From Variovorax sp. (GTDB taxonomy: Bacteria > Pseudomonadota > Gammaproteobacteria > Burkholderiales > Burkholderiaceae_C), in NCBI GenBank assembly GCA_028292835.1, contig JAQGLP010000369.1, forward strand, positions 1 to 14,116: 14,116 nt of DNA. Reading direction: 5' to 3'. Made by a program: the position numbers and the translations under genes. The notes under the pieces were generated by a model. That model was not told the origin of the DNA, searched no databases, and was given only the letters and a program-made list of their open reading frames with translations. The stretch's first letter is position 1. Every line of letters begins with the position of its first letter. Of the stretch, positions 7,347 through 14,116 are shown piece after piece.

Positions 7347-9167
7347 ATGAGTGCGAAAGAACTGAAGGACCTGACGCCGCCGCAGCAACTGCTGCACTGG
7401 GCGCGCGCTCGTCCCGACACGGTGGCGCTGCGCCAGAAGCAGTTCGGCATCTGGCAGCCGGTGACCTGGCGCGAATACGCCGAGCGCTCGGGCTGCCTGG
7501 CGCTTGCGCTGCTCGATCTGGGCCTGCAGCCCGGAGAGAAGGTCGCGATCCTGAGCGAGAACCGCATCGAATGGGTGATCGCACAGTTCGGTGTCGGCTT
7601 GGCTGGCGGCATCGTGGCTGGCGTGTATCCGACGTCGCCGGGCGTCGAGATCGAGTACCTGCTGCAGCTCGCCGATTCACCCATCATCGTCTGCGAAGAC
7701 CAGGAACAGCTCGACAAGGTGCTTTCGGTGCGCGGCAACCTGCCCGAACTGCGGCAGATCGTGCTGATCGACGCGCGCGGGCTGCGCCACTACGACCGCA
7801 GCGGCATCCACGAGTTCGAGGCGCTGATCGACGCCGGCCGCCGGCTGGCCGCCGACCAGCCGGCACGCATCGAGGCGATAGCCGCGACGCAAACGCTCGA
7901 CGACATCGGGCTGATCGTCTTCACTTCCGGCTCGACCGGCCGGCCGAAGGCCGCTCAGATGAGTTGGCGCGGCCTGGGCAGCGCGGCGCGCGGACTCAAT
8001 ACCGTGCTCGGCTGCACCGATCGCGATTCGCTGGTGTCGTACCTGCCGCTGTGCCATGTGGCGGAGCAGATGTTCTCGATCCACGTGCCGATGGCCACCG
8101 GCGCGGTCGTCAACTTCGCCGAGAGCCTGCGCACCGTGCAGGAGGACCTGCGCGAGTTGTCGCCGCAGGTGTTCTTCGGCGTGCCGCGCATCTGGGAGAA
8201 ATTCCATGCGTCGATCCAGACCAAGCTGCGCGAGGCCGGAGGCTGGCGGCTGGCGATGTACCAGCGGGCCATGACCTCGGTCGGGCGCTTTGCGGAATTG
8301 CCGCGTCCGCAATGGAGCTTGGCCCAACGTGTCGTCCGGGTCTTCTGGTACGTGCTGGTCCTGCGTGCGCTGCTCAATTTCGTCGGCCTGAGGCGCTGCC
8401 GGGTGGCGATCTCGTCGGGCGCGCCGATCGCGCCGGACATCCTGCACTTTTTTCGCGTCCTTGGGCTGCCGATTCGCGAAGCCTACGGGCTCACCGAAGC
8501 CTCCGGCGCGACCACCATGCAGACAAGCGATGCGTCGCCCGTCGGCACCGTCGGCGTGCCCTACCCGGGCGTGGAGCTCAAGCTTGCCGACGACGGCGAG
8601 ATCCTGATCCGCGGCGATGTGGTCTTCAAGGGCTACTACCGCAATCCGGAGGCGACCGCCGAAGCCATGGATGCCGAGGGATGGCTGCATTCGGGCGACG
8701 TGGCGCGCTGGGAGGATGGTCCCGCCGGCCGCGAGCTGCGCATCATCGATCGCAAGAAGGACATCATGATCACCGCCGGCGGAAAGAACATCACGCCCTC
8801 GGAGATCGAGAACGCGCTGCGGATCTCGCCCTTCATCAGGGAGGCGATCGTCATCGCCGACCGGCGGCGCTTCGTGTCGGCGCTGCTGCAGATCGATTTC
8901 GAGAGCGTCGGCAACTGGGCCGAGGCGCAAGGACTGCCCTACACCAACTTCAAGAGCCTGGTCGAGCAGGACAAGGTGCGCGCCATGATCGAGAGCGAGG
9001 TCGCGGTCGCCAACGCGCGCCTGGCGCAAGTGCAGCAGGTGCGCAAATTCCACCTGCTCGCGAAGGAACTCGACCACGACGACGGCGAGGTGACGGCGAC
9101 GATGAAGGTGCGGCGCAAGTCCATCGCCGAGAAATACGCCGACGTGATTGAAGCAATCTATGTCTGA
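7347..9167 (+). CDS. Long-chain-type AMP-dependent acyl-CoA synthetase (FadD15/FAA-like)
   Basis: Adenylate-forming acyl-CoA synthetase of 606 residues, from the longer branch that includes long-chain fatty-acid CoA ligases. ATG 7347 has GGGAG at 7332-7336. The frame is open further left to 7170 but would run back through livF. Motifs: FTSGSTGRPKA phosphate loop (192-202), YLPLCHVAEQ (232-241), GVPRIWEKF (278-286), SSGAPI (356-361), YGLTEASG (380-387), GWLHSGD (445-451), and IDRKKDIMITAGGKNITPSEIE (467-488, given here as its span). The C-terminal region has ATMKVRRK, with K587 as candidate catalytic lysine. This family often acts on hydrophobic acids, and homologues are frequently encoded beside LivF in such clusters. 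It differs clearly from the shorter ligase at 590-2236, so the locus carries two CoA ligases of different branches. Substrate unknown. Its end overlaps the next gene by eight bases. Confidence 0.9.
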   Translation: MSAKELKDLTPPQQLLHWARARPDTVALRQKQFGIWQPVTWREYAERSGCLALALLDLGLQPGEKVAILSENRIEWVIAQFGVGLAGGIVAGVYPTSPGVEIEYLLQLADSPIIVCEDQEQLDKVLSVRGNLPELRQIVLIDARGLRHYDRSGIHEFEALIDAGRRLAADQPARIEAIAATQTLDDIGLIVFTSGSTGRPKAAQMSWRGLGSAARGLNTVLGCTDRDSLVSYLPLCHVAEQMFSIHVPMATGAVVNFAESLRTVQEDLRELSPQVFFGVPRIWEKFHASIQTKLREAGGWRLAMYQRAMTSVGRFAELPRPQWSLAQRVVRVFWYVLVLRALLNFVGLRRCRVAISSGAPIAPDILHFFRVLGLPIREAYGLTEASGATTMQTSDASPVGTVGVPYPGVELKLADDGEILIRGDVVFKGYYRNPEATAEAMDAEGWLHSGDVARWEDGPAGRELRIIDRKKDIMITAGGKNITPSEIENALRISPFIREAIVIADRRRFVSALLQIDFESVGNWAEAQGLPYTNFKSLVEQDKVRAMIESEVAVANARLAQVQQVRKFHLLAKELDHDDGEVTATMKVRRKSIAEKYADVIEAIYV

Positions 9168-9969
9168 CGCGACAAGCGGCCCCGGAGCGCTGATCGAACG
9201 GCCCACCGAAGGCGTTGCGCTGCTGCGACTGAACCGGCCGGCGCGTCTGAATGCGCTGGACGACGAGACGGTGCGCGAGATCGGTCGCCTGCTGGACACC
9301 ATTGCCGATGACGAGGCGTGCCGCGTGCTGATCGTCAGCGGCGCAGGGCGCGGGTTCTGCGCCGGCTTCGACCTGTCGCTGGCCGCCGACGCGCCGGGCA
9401 GCGCGAGCGGCGAGACGCAGGCATGGATGAAGCGGCAGGAGCTTTTCGCCGGCCTCGTGACCCGCCTGCGCGCCCTGCGGCAGCCGGTGATCGCCGCGGT
9501 CAACGGCCCGGCCAATGGCGCCGGCCTCGGCCTGGCGCTGGCGGCCGAGATCCGCGTTGCCTCGCAATCGGCGTCGTTCAATTCGGCTTTCGTGAAGGTC
9601 GGCATGTCGAGCTGCGACATCGGCGTGAGCTGGCTGCTGCCGCGCGCAGTGGGCCTGTCGCGCTCGTTCGAGATGATGCTGACGGGGCGCATGGTCGGCG
9701 CGGTCGAGGCCGAGCGCATCGGCCTTGTGTCCGAACTGGTGGAGGACGCACGGCTGCTGCCGCGTGCCATCGAACTCGCGCAGAGCATTGCCGCGAACAG
9801 CGCCTTCGGCGTCTGGATGACCAAGCGCGGCGGCTGGGCCAATCTCGAGAGCGCAAGCCTCGCAGGCGCGATCGAACTCGAGAACCGCACGCAGATCCTG
9901 GCGCGCACTACCGGCGAACTGCAACGCGCGGCCGAGGCGCTGCTGAGCCGGAAGAAGCCGCCGGCCTGA
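9160..9969 (+). CDS. Crotonase-fold enoyl-CoA hydratase/isomerase family protein
   Basis: Cytoplasmic acyl-CoA-binding protein of 269 residues, last gene of the plus-strand operon. ATG 9160 overlaps the synthetase stop by eight bases; a TTG at 9148 is in frame but less likely. The crotonase core is clear: LNRPARLNAL (24-33), oxyanion-hole segment GRGFCAGFDL (64-73 region), VNGPANGAGLGLALAAEIRVAS (positions 114-135), GVSWLLPRAVG (155-165), FEMMLTGR (170-177) and AERIGLVSELV (184-194). By-eye alignment with mitochondrial hydratase puts G124 at the first catalytic glutamate and F144 or V145 at the second, so classical hydration chemistry is doubtful. The aspartate in SCDIG (D153) sits near the position of a catalytic Asp in dienoyl-CoA isomerases. 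Safer to call it a crotonase-family protein acting on the CoA ester made by the neighbouring ligases. It ends 16 bases from the convergent gene. Confidence 0.9.
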   Translation: MSDATSGPGALIERPTEGVALLRLNRPARLNALDDETVREIGRLLDTIADDEACRVLIVSGAGRGFCAGFDLSLAADAPGSASGETQAWMKRQELFAGLVTRLRALRQPVIAAVNGPANGAGLGLALAAEIRVASQSASFNSAFVKVGMSSCDIGVSWLLPRAVGLSRSFEMMLTGRMVGAVEAERIGLVSELVEDARLLPRAIELAQSIAANSAFGVWMTKRGGWANLESASLAGAIELENRTQILARTTGELQRAAEALLSRKKPPA

Positions 9970-9979
9970 TCCCCGGCGA

Positions 9980-9992
9980 CGCCTGTCAGGCG
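9980..9992. other. Small palindrome at the convergent junction
   Basis: CGCCTGTCAGGCG is a perfect inverted repeat around one base, foldable as a five-pair stem with a GTC loop. It spans the end of the ketopantoate-reductase-family gene, beside the crotonase stop. It could act as a weak shared barrier or RNA 3' end for the two convergent operons. There is no T-run on either strand, so terminator function is unproven. Confidence 0.25.
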
Positions 9993-10975
9993 ATGGCTTG
10001 CGCCTGCTTCGCCGCCCGCAGGCGCAGGAGCGCATAGATGCTGTCGATCGTCGGCGTCGGTGACTGCGCGATCTCGTGCATCGCCTCGATCGAGTCGACG
10101 AGCACGTCGAGTTCCAGCGCGCGACCGCGCTCCAGGTCCTGCAGCATCGACATCTTGTGGTCGCCCGCATTGCGCGCCGCGGCAATGCGCTGGTCGATCG
10201 AGATCGGCATCTGCTGCACACCGAGCCGATTCGCGAGCGCGTCGGCCTCCGCCATCATGCTGCGCACGATCGCCACGACTTCGGGGCGCGCATTCATCTC
10301 GGACAGCGTGCCCAGGGTGAGCACGGCGATCGGGTTCCAGCACAGGCTGCTGATCATCTTGGCCCAGATCCAGGCGCGGATGTCGGGTACCACGGGCGCG
10401 TCGAGGCCGGCGGAGGCCATGACGGCCGCGAGCTGCGACAGGCGTTCGCTGCTCGAGCCGTCGGGTTCGCCGATCGGAAAACGCGACAGGCTGCCGTCGT
10501 GGTGGATGACCCCCGGTGCCGTGACTTCGGAGGCGACCCAGTAGACGCAGCCGATCACGCGCGCCGGGTCCAGCGCGGCCCACTGGCGGCCCTGCGGATC
10601 CAGGCGTTCGATCTGCCGGTTGCAAAACTTGCCGGGCAGACCGTGGAAGTACCAGTACGGGATGCCGGTGGTGGGCGGCAGCACGGCCGTCCGCGGGCCG
10701 AGGAGCGCCTTGACGCCGTCGAGGACGGGCGCCACCTGGTGGGATTTCAGGGCGAGGATGACGACGTCCTGTTCACCGAGATCCGACGGATGGTCTGTGG
10801 CCTGCACATGCGCGCGCAGCGTGCCGCGTGGCGACTCGATGGCCAGGCCGTTGCGCCGGATCGCAGCCAGATGCTCACCGCGCGCGACCACGCTGACCGA
10901 GACGCCATCGACCTGCGCGAGATGGGTGGCCAGGTAGCCGCCGATCGCACCAGCTCCGAAGATGCAGATTTTCAT
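9986..10975 (-). CDS. 2-dehydropantoate 2-reductase (ketopantoate reductase, PanE/ApbA) family protein
   Basis: NADP-dependent oxidoreductase-like protein of 329 residues. The family includes PanE, which reduces 2-dehydropantoate to pantoate in pantothenate synthesis, and many catabolic paralogues. The Rossmann motif GAGAIGGYLA (7-16) starts the protein. LKSHQ supplies a lysine (K77) at the E. coli K72 position. WAKMISSLCWNP (204-215) has K206 at the catalytic K176 position and N214 at N184. SMLQDLERGRALELD (276-290) has E288 at E256. However, the usual QNG near residue 103 reads TTG (T103 at N98), and S210 replaces N180, by my alignment. As last gene of a Liv-type transporter operon, a role in reducing a 2-oxo acid or another catabolic intermediate is as plausible as coenzyme A synthesis. 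The start lies 13 bases from the stop of the upstream dehydrogenase gene, with no strong ribosome-binding site. Confidence 0.87.
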   Translation of the reverse strand: MKICIFGAGAIGGYLATHLAQVDGVSVSVVARGEHLAAIRRNGLAIESPRGTLRAHVQATDHPSDLGEQDVVILALKSHQVAPVLDGVKALLGPRTAVLPPTTGIPYWYFHGLPGKFCNRQIERLDPQGRQWAALDPARVIGCVYWVASEVTAPGVIHHDGSLSRFPIGEPDGSSSERLSQLAAVMASAGLDAPVVPDIRAWIWAKMISSLCWNPIAVLTLGTLSEMNARPEVVAIVRSMMAEADALANRLGVQQMPISIDQRIAAARNAGDHKMSMLQDLERGRALELDVLVDSIEAMHEIAQSPTPTIDSIYALLRLRAAKQAQAIA

Positions 10976-10988
10976 GGGTGAGCAGGGC

Positions 10989-11792
10989 CTAGTTGGGCGT
11001 CAGCACCGCGCCGCCGCACACCGAGATGACTTGGCCGGTCACGTACTGTGACAGGTCGGTCACGAGGAATTCCAGCACGCCCGCGCAGTCTTCCACTTGC
11101 CCGAGCCGGCGCAGCGGCACCTTGGCCGCCTCGACGTCGGTACCGATGCCGCGCGCCGCGGCCTGCGCGGCCACCCGCGCGGTCATCATCACGCCCGGCG
11201 CAAGGCAGTTGGCGCGAATGCCCTGCGGTCCGAGCTCGGCGGCCAGATAGCGCGTGTAGTGCGTGACCGCCGCCTTCGACGCGGCATAGATGGCGAGCAG
11301 GCCCTGGTTGTAGGTCGTGATGGCCGATTGCGAAGAGATATTGACGATCACGCCGCTGCCCTGGCGCTTCATGACCGGCGCCACCGCCTGGCAGCAGTGC
11401 ACCGTGCTCATGAAGTTCACGTCCATCAACAGGCGCGTGTCTTCTTCCGGCGTCATCGACGCCAGGCTGCGGTCGGCCGGCGTGATGGCGCCGCCAGCGT
11501 TGTTGACGAGGATGTCGATGCGGCCCAGGGCCTTGCGCGCACGCTCGATCGCGCCGAAGGCCTGGTCGCGTTGCGTGAGGTCGGCCTGGATGCCGACGCC
11601 GCGGCGGCCCAGCCGTTCGATCTCGGCCGCCACGCTGGGCGCGTCCAGCCGCTCGCCGAATTCGGCGGCGCCGTCGAGGTTGACGTCGACGATGGCGACA
11701 TCGGCGCCGAGCGATGCGAGCCGCAGCGCGTAGGCGCGGCCCAGGCCGCGCGCGGCGCCGGTGACGATGGCGGTCTTGCCTTGAAGCTTCAT
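10989..11792 (-). CDS. Short-chain dehydrogenase/reductase (SDR), classical type
   Basis: Cytoplasmic NAD(P)-dependent oxidoreductase of 267 residues. The start at 11792 has GGAGG (complement at 11800-11804) seven bases upstream and overlaps the livF stop as ATGA. Classical SDR landmarks: cofactor loop TGAARGLG (11-18); D37 in VDVN after the second strand, suggesting NAD preference; DL at 71-72; NNAG (97-100); N126 in DVNF; S154 in NISSQ as likely catalytic serine; and YAASK with Y169 and K173. PG (199-200) and the C-terminal VTGQVISVCGGA (251-262) are also typical. There are two or so extra residues between the serine and tyrosine compared with standard members. A role such as oxidising a 3-hydroxyacyl-CoA or another alcohol intermediate would fit the operon, but the substrate cannot be deduced. 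Confidence 0.92.
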   Translation of the reverse strand: MKLQGKTAIVTGAARGLGRAYALRLASLGADVAIVDVNLDGAAEFGERLDAPSVAAEIERLGRRGVGIQADLTQRDQAFGAIERARKALGRIDILVNNAGGAITPADRSLASMTPEEDTRLLMDVNFMSTVHCCQAVAPVMKRQGSGVIVNISSQSAITTYNQGLLAIYAASKAAVTHYTRYLAAELGPQGIRANCLAPGVMMTARVAAQAAARGIGTDVEAAKVPLRRLGQVEDCAGVLEFLVTDLSQYVTGQVISVCGGAVLTPN

Positions 11793-12571
11793 GCGGAAAC
11801 CTCCGGAGGAGAAGTTGGAGTGGGGATGGGAGCGGCCTTGGCGCCCGCGCCCAGGTAGGCCTGGCGGATCAGCTCGCTGCCCTGCAGTTCGCGCGCAGGC
11901 CCGTGGCCGATCACCCGGCCGTTCTGCAGGACGTAGGCGGTGTCGGCGATCTGCAGTGCGCGCTCGACCATCTGCTCGACCAGGAGGATCGCGGTGCCGT
12001 CGCGGCGCAGCTGCACCACGGCATCGAGCAGCTGGTCGATCACGGCCGGTGCCAGGCCGAGCGAGGGCTCGTCGAGCATCAGCAGCCGCGGCGCGTGCAT
12101 CAGGGCCTGCGCCACCGCGAGCATCTGCTGCTGGCCGCCCGAGAGGATACCGGCGCGCGCGTTCTGGCGCTCGTGCAGGACCGGGAACAGCGTGTACACC
12201 CGGTCGAAGCGGGCCGCGGCCTCTGCCTTGGCGAGCCGCGCGCCCCAAAGCCCGAGCTGCAGGTTGTCGCGTACCGACTGGGTGCGGAAAAGCCGCCGCC
12301 CTTCGGCGACATGAAGCAGGCCGCGCCCGACGATTTTCGCGGGCGCGGCGCCATCCAGGGTTTCGCCGGCGAAGACAATCTGGCCGGCGCTGCTGGGGAT
12401 CAGCCCCGACAGGGCACGCAGCAGGGTCGACTTGCCGGCGCCGTTGCTGCCGACCAGCGCCACGAGGCCGCGCTCCGGCACCTCGAGCGACACGCCTTCG
12501 AGCACGCTCACGCGGCCGTAGCCGGCGTGCAGGTCGCGCACCTGCAGCAGGGCCGGTACCGCCGCCGTCAT
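11789..12571 (-). CDS. livF: HAAT-family ABC importer ATPase, LivF type (second system)
   Basis: ATPase subunit of the second importer, 260 residues. Its start overlaps the stop of the LivM-LivG fusion gene by four bases (ATGA) and its stop overlaps the dehydrogenase start the same way, so all three are likely translationally coupled. Motifs: Walker A GSNGAGKS (41-48), HVAEGRRLFRTQSV (87-100, LivF-type lacking the Q-loop glutamine), signature LSGGQQQMLAVAQAL (143-157), Walker B LLMLDEP (163-169), DEPSLGLAP, and VEQ (198-200) at the switch position. The last 18 residues are a Pro/Thr/Ala-rich tail (PIPTPTSPPE) not normal for LivF. It lacks the basic tail seen in the first system's LivF, so the two are separate paralogues rather than a recent duplication. 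Confidence 0.93.
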   Translation of the reverse strand: MTAAVPALLQVRDLHAGYGRVSVLEGVSLEVPERGLVALVGSNGAGKSTLLRALSGLIPSSAGQIVFAGETLDGAAPAKIVGRGLLHVAEGRRLFRTQSVRDNLQLGLWGARLAKAEAAARFDRVYTLFPVLHERQNARAGILSGGQQQMLAVAQALMHAPRLLMLDEPSLGLAPAVIDQLLDAVVQLRRDGTAILLVEQMVERALQIADTAYVLQNGRVIGHGPARELQGSELIRQAYLGAGAKAAPIPTPTSPPEVSA

Positions 12572-14116
12572 CGCGCGCCTCCGGTGCCTTCGCGTCCCAT
12601 GTAGGCGCGCGCCACCTCGGGGTGGCTGAAGACCTCGTCCGGCGTGCCGGCCGCCAGCACCGAACCGCGGTCGAGCACCGTGACCGAGCTGCTGATCCGC
12701 GCGATCAGCTCGAGGTGATGCTCGACGATCAGCACCGTGGTGCCGAGCGAGACGATGGCTGTGATCAGGGTGCCCAGCCGATCGAGCTCGTCCATCGACA
12801 AGCCCGCCGCCGGTTCGTCGAGCAGCAGCAGCGAAGGATGGCCCGCCATCGCCCGGGCGATCTCCACCAGCCGCTGCTGGCCGTGCGGCAGGTCGCCAGC
12901 CAGGTCATGAGTGCGTTCGCCGAGGCCGACGAAGCGAAGCAAGGCCATCGCGGCGGCCGAGCTGTCGTGCAGGTCGCGGCGCCCGCGCGGCAGGCCGAGC
13001 GCGATCTCCGCCGCAGTGGCGCGCTCGCTGACGAAGCCGCCGAGGCGCACGTTGTCGAGCACGCTCATGTCGTGCAGCAGCTTGGGCGTCTGGAAGGTCC
13101 TGCCCACGCCGAGCCGTGCGATCCGGTGCGGCGGGAGGCCTGAGACATCGGTGTCGCCGATCATCACGCTGCCCTTGTCGGCGCGGACGAAGCCGCTGAT
13201 CACGTTCAGCGTCGTTGTCTTGCCGGAGCCATTCGGACCGACCAGCGCATGCGTGCGGCCGGCCTCGGCCGCGAGTGCGCAGCCTTGCAGCGCGGCGACG
13301 CCACCGAACTGCTTGTGCAGGTCGCGCACGGTTAGCGCCAGTCGCGCCACCGGCCGCGCACGCGCTTCGGAACCCTCGGCGATCCCGGGGTCCGGCACGC
13401 GCGATCGCCGGCGCTGCCAGACGGGCATGCCCATGAGGCCGTGCGGCGCGAACACCATGAGCACGAGCAACACGACGCCATAGATCAGCAGCCGCCAGCT
13501 CTGCAGCGGTCCGAGCAGTTCCGGCAGCAGGAAGAAGATCAAGGTGCCGACCACCGGGCCCCAGAGCTTGCCGAGACCACCGACCACGATCATCAGCAGA
13601 AAGAAGATCGAGAAGTCGGCGGTGAAATCCTCCGGCGTGATGACCGTCTTTTGCACCGCATAGAACGCGCCAGCCAGCCCGGCCAGCGCCGCGCTCACCG
13701 CGAAGGCGAACAGCTTGATGCGCAGCAGCGAGACCCCCGAAGCCGTGGCCGCCAGCGGGTTGTCCCGAGCGGCCACCATGCCCCGGCCGAAGCGCGACAG
13801 GGTCAGGTTGCGAAGGGCCAGGAAGGCCAGGACCACGCAGGCGGCCACCGCAAGATACACCTGGGCCGGGCTCAGCGTGTGCGCGCCGATGGAGGGCGCC
13901 GGGATGCCGACAATGCCGGAGAAACCGTGCGTCAGGCCGCGCCACTCGACCAGCAGGTCGGTCACGACCTGTGCAAACGTCAGCGTCACAAGCGCGAAGT
14001 ACCAGGTCGACAGGCGTAGCGCCGGTAGCGCCATCACCAGTCCGGCCGCGGTTGACACCGCCATGCCGGCCAGTGCCGCGGTCCAGAACGACCAGTGCGC
14101 GTCGACCATCAGCAAG
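12568..14116 (-). CDS. LivM-LivG fusion: HAAT importer permease joined to ATPase, N-terminus outside window
   Basis: One continuous frame of at least 515 residues (numbered from base 14115) joins a LivM-type permease to a LivG-type ATPase. The permease half, about 1-232, has hydrophobic segments and LRLSTWYFALVTLTFAQVV (33-51), the ATPase-contact loop RGMVAARDNPLAATASGVS (111-129), IVVGGLGKLWGP (176-187), and the LivM end FAPHGL (222-227). A charged linker (about 233-256, RRRSR, then acidic and Arg-rich) leads to the ATPase: Walker A GPNGSGKT (293-300), Q342 in RTFQTPKLL, variant signature LPHGQQRLVEIARA (409-422), Walker B LLLLDEP (429-435), H466 in VEHH, and the LivG-like AYMGREG end. The N-terminal LivM part is missing at the window edge; the TTG at 14115 is not a real start. 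Such fusions are known in HAAT systems. LivH and the binding protein should lie further right. Confidence 0.92.
   Translation of the reverse strand, partial: LLMVDAHWSFWTAALAGMAVSTAAGLVMALPALRLSTWYFALVTLTFAQVVTDLLVEWRGLTHGFSGIVGIPAPSIGAHTLSPAQVYLAVAACVVLAFLALRNLTLSRFGRGMVAARDNPLAATASGVSLLRIKLFAFAVSAALAGLAGAFYAVQKTVITPEDFTADFSIFFLLMIVVGGLGKLWGPVVGTLIFFLLPELLGPLQSWRLLIYGVVLLVLMVFAPHGLMGMPVWQRRRSRVPDPGIAEGSEARARPVARLALTVRDLHKQFGGVAALQGCALAAEAGRTHALVGPNGSGKTTTLNVISGFVRADKGSVMIGDTDVSGLPPHRIARLGVGRTFQTPKLLHDMSVLDNVRLGGFVSERATAAEIALGLPRGRRDLHDSSAAAMALLRFVGLGERTHDLAGDLPHGQQRLVEIARAMAGHPSLLLLDEPAAGLSMDELDRLGTLITAIVSLGTTVLIVEHHLELIARISSSVTVLDRGSVLAAGTPDEVFSHPEVARAYMGREGTGGAR

Noticed and set aside
7677..10625. 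Very long open frame on the minus strand (over 900 codons) opposite the ligase and crotonase genes
   Set aside because: It is antisense to two clear genes, its translation is Arg/His/Ala-rich with no recognisable domain, and such frames are expected in GC-rich DNA with strong third-position bias.
14113..14115. TTG as the start of the LivM-LivG fusion
   Set aside because: It is simply the first near-start codon at the window edge; LivM homology normally extends further N-terminally.

Overview
The window is GC-rich, densely coding DNA with short intergenic gaps, overlapping operon-style gene junctions and genes for CoA-dependent catabolism. Two HAAT-type (branched-chain amino acid transporter family, Liv-like) ABC importer clusters are present. 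A structured GC-rich intergenic element at about 7211-7306 resembles intergenic repeats I recall from Comamonadaceae such as Variovorax and Acidovorax. Together these suggest a metabolically versatile betaproteobacterium of the Burkholderiales, probably Comamonadaceae. That placement is inference. No phage, transposon, CRISPR, tRNA or rRNA was seen, so this looks like ordinary chromosomal catabolic DNA.

Left half, plus strand: the 3' part of a MarR-family regulator (2-427) is followed by an AMP-forming acyl-CoA ligase (590-2236). After a 148-base gap comes a transporter operon: livG (2385), livH (3248), livM (4138), a periplasmic binding protein (5199) and livF (6386). A long-chain-type acyl-CoA synthetase (7347) and a crotonase-fold protein (9160-9969) follow. 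The likely logic is import of a carboxylic acid (aliphatic, alicyclic or aromatic), activation to its CoA thioester and the first beta-oxidation-like steps. The substrate cannot be read from the sequence. The two largest upstream gaps carry a similar GTAC-centred imperfect palindrome followed by a shared AGTG(A/T)A(C/T)TA(A/T)T segment, one before the first ligase and one before livG. These look like co-regulated promoter/operators, possibly for the adjacent MarR protein.

Right half, minus strand: a second transporter operon enters from the right edge. Its first visible gene encodes a permease fused to an ATPase (LivM-LivG; 12568-14116, N-terminus outside the window). Then come livF (11789-12571), a short-chain dehydrogenase (10989-11792) and a ketopantoate-reductase-family protein (9986-10975). 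Consecutive stop/start codons overlap by four bases (ATGA) at two junctions. The permease LivH and binding protein of this system are not visible and are presumably beyond the right edge.

The two operons converge at 9969/9986 with only 16 bases between stop codons. I did not find a clearly new type of system. The points most worth following are the shared operator-like element, the crotonase that lacks both classical catalytic glutamates, the altered active-site positions in the ketopantoate-reductase homologue, and the structured repeat inside the first operon.
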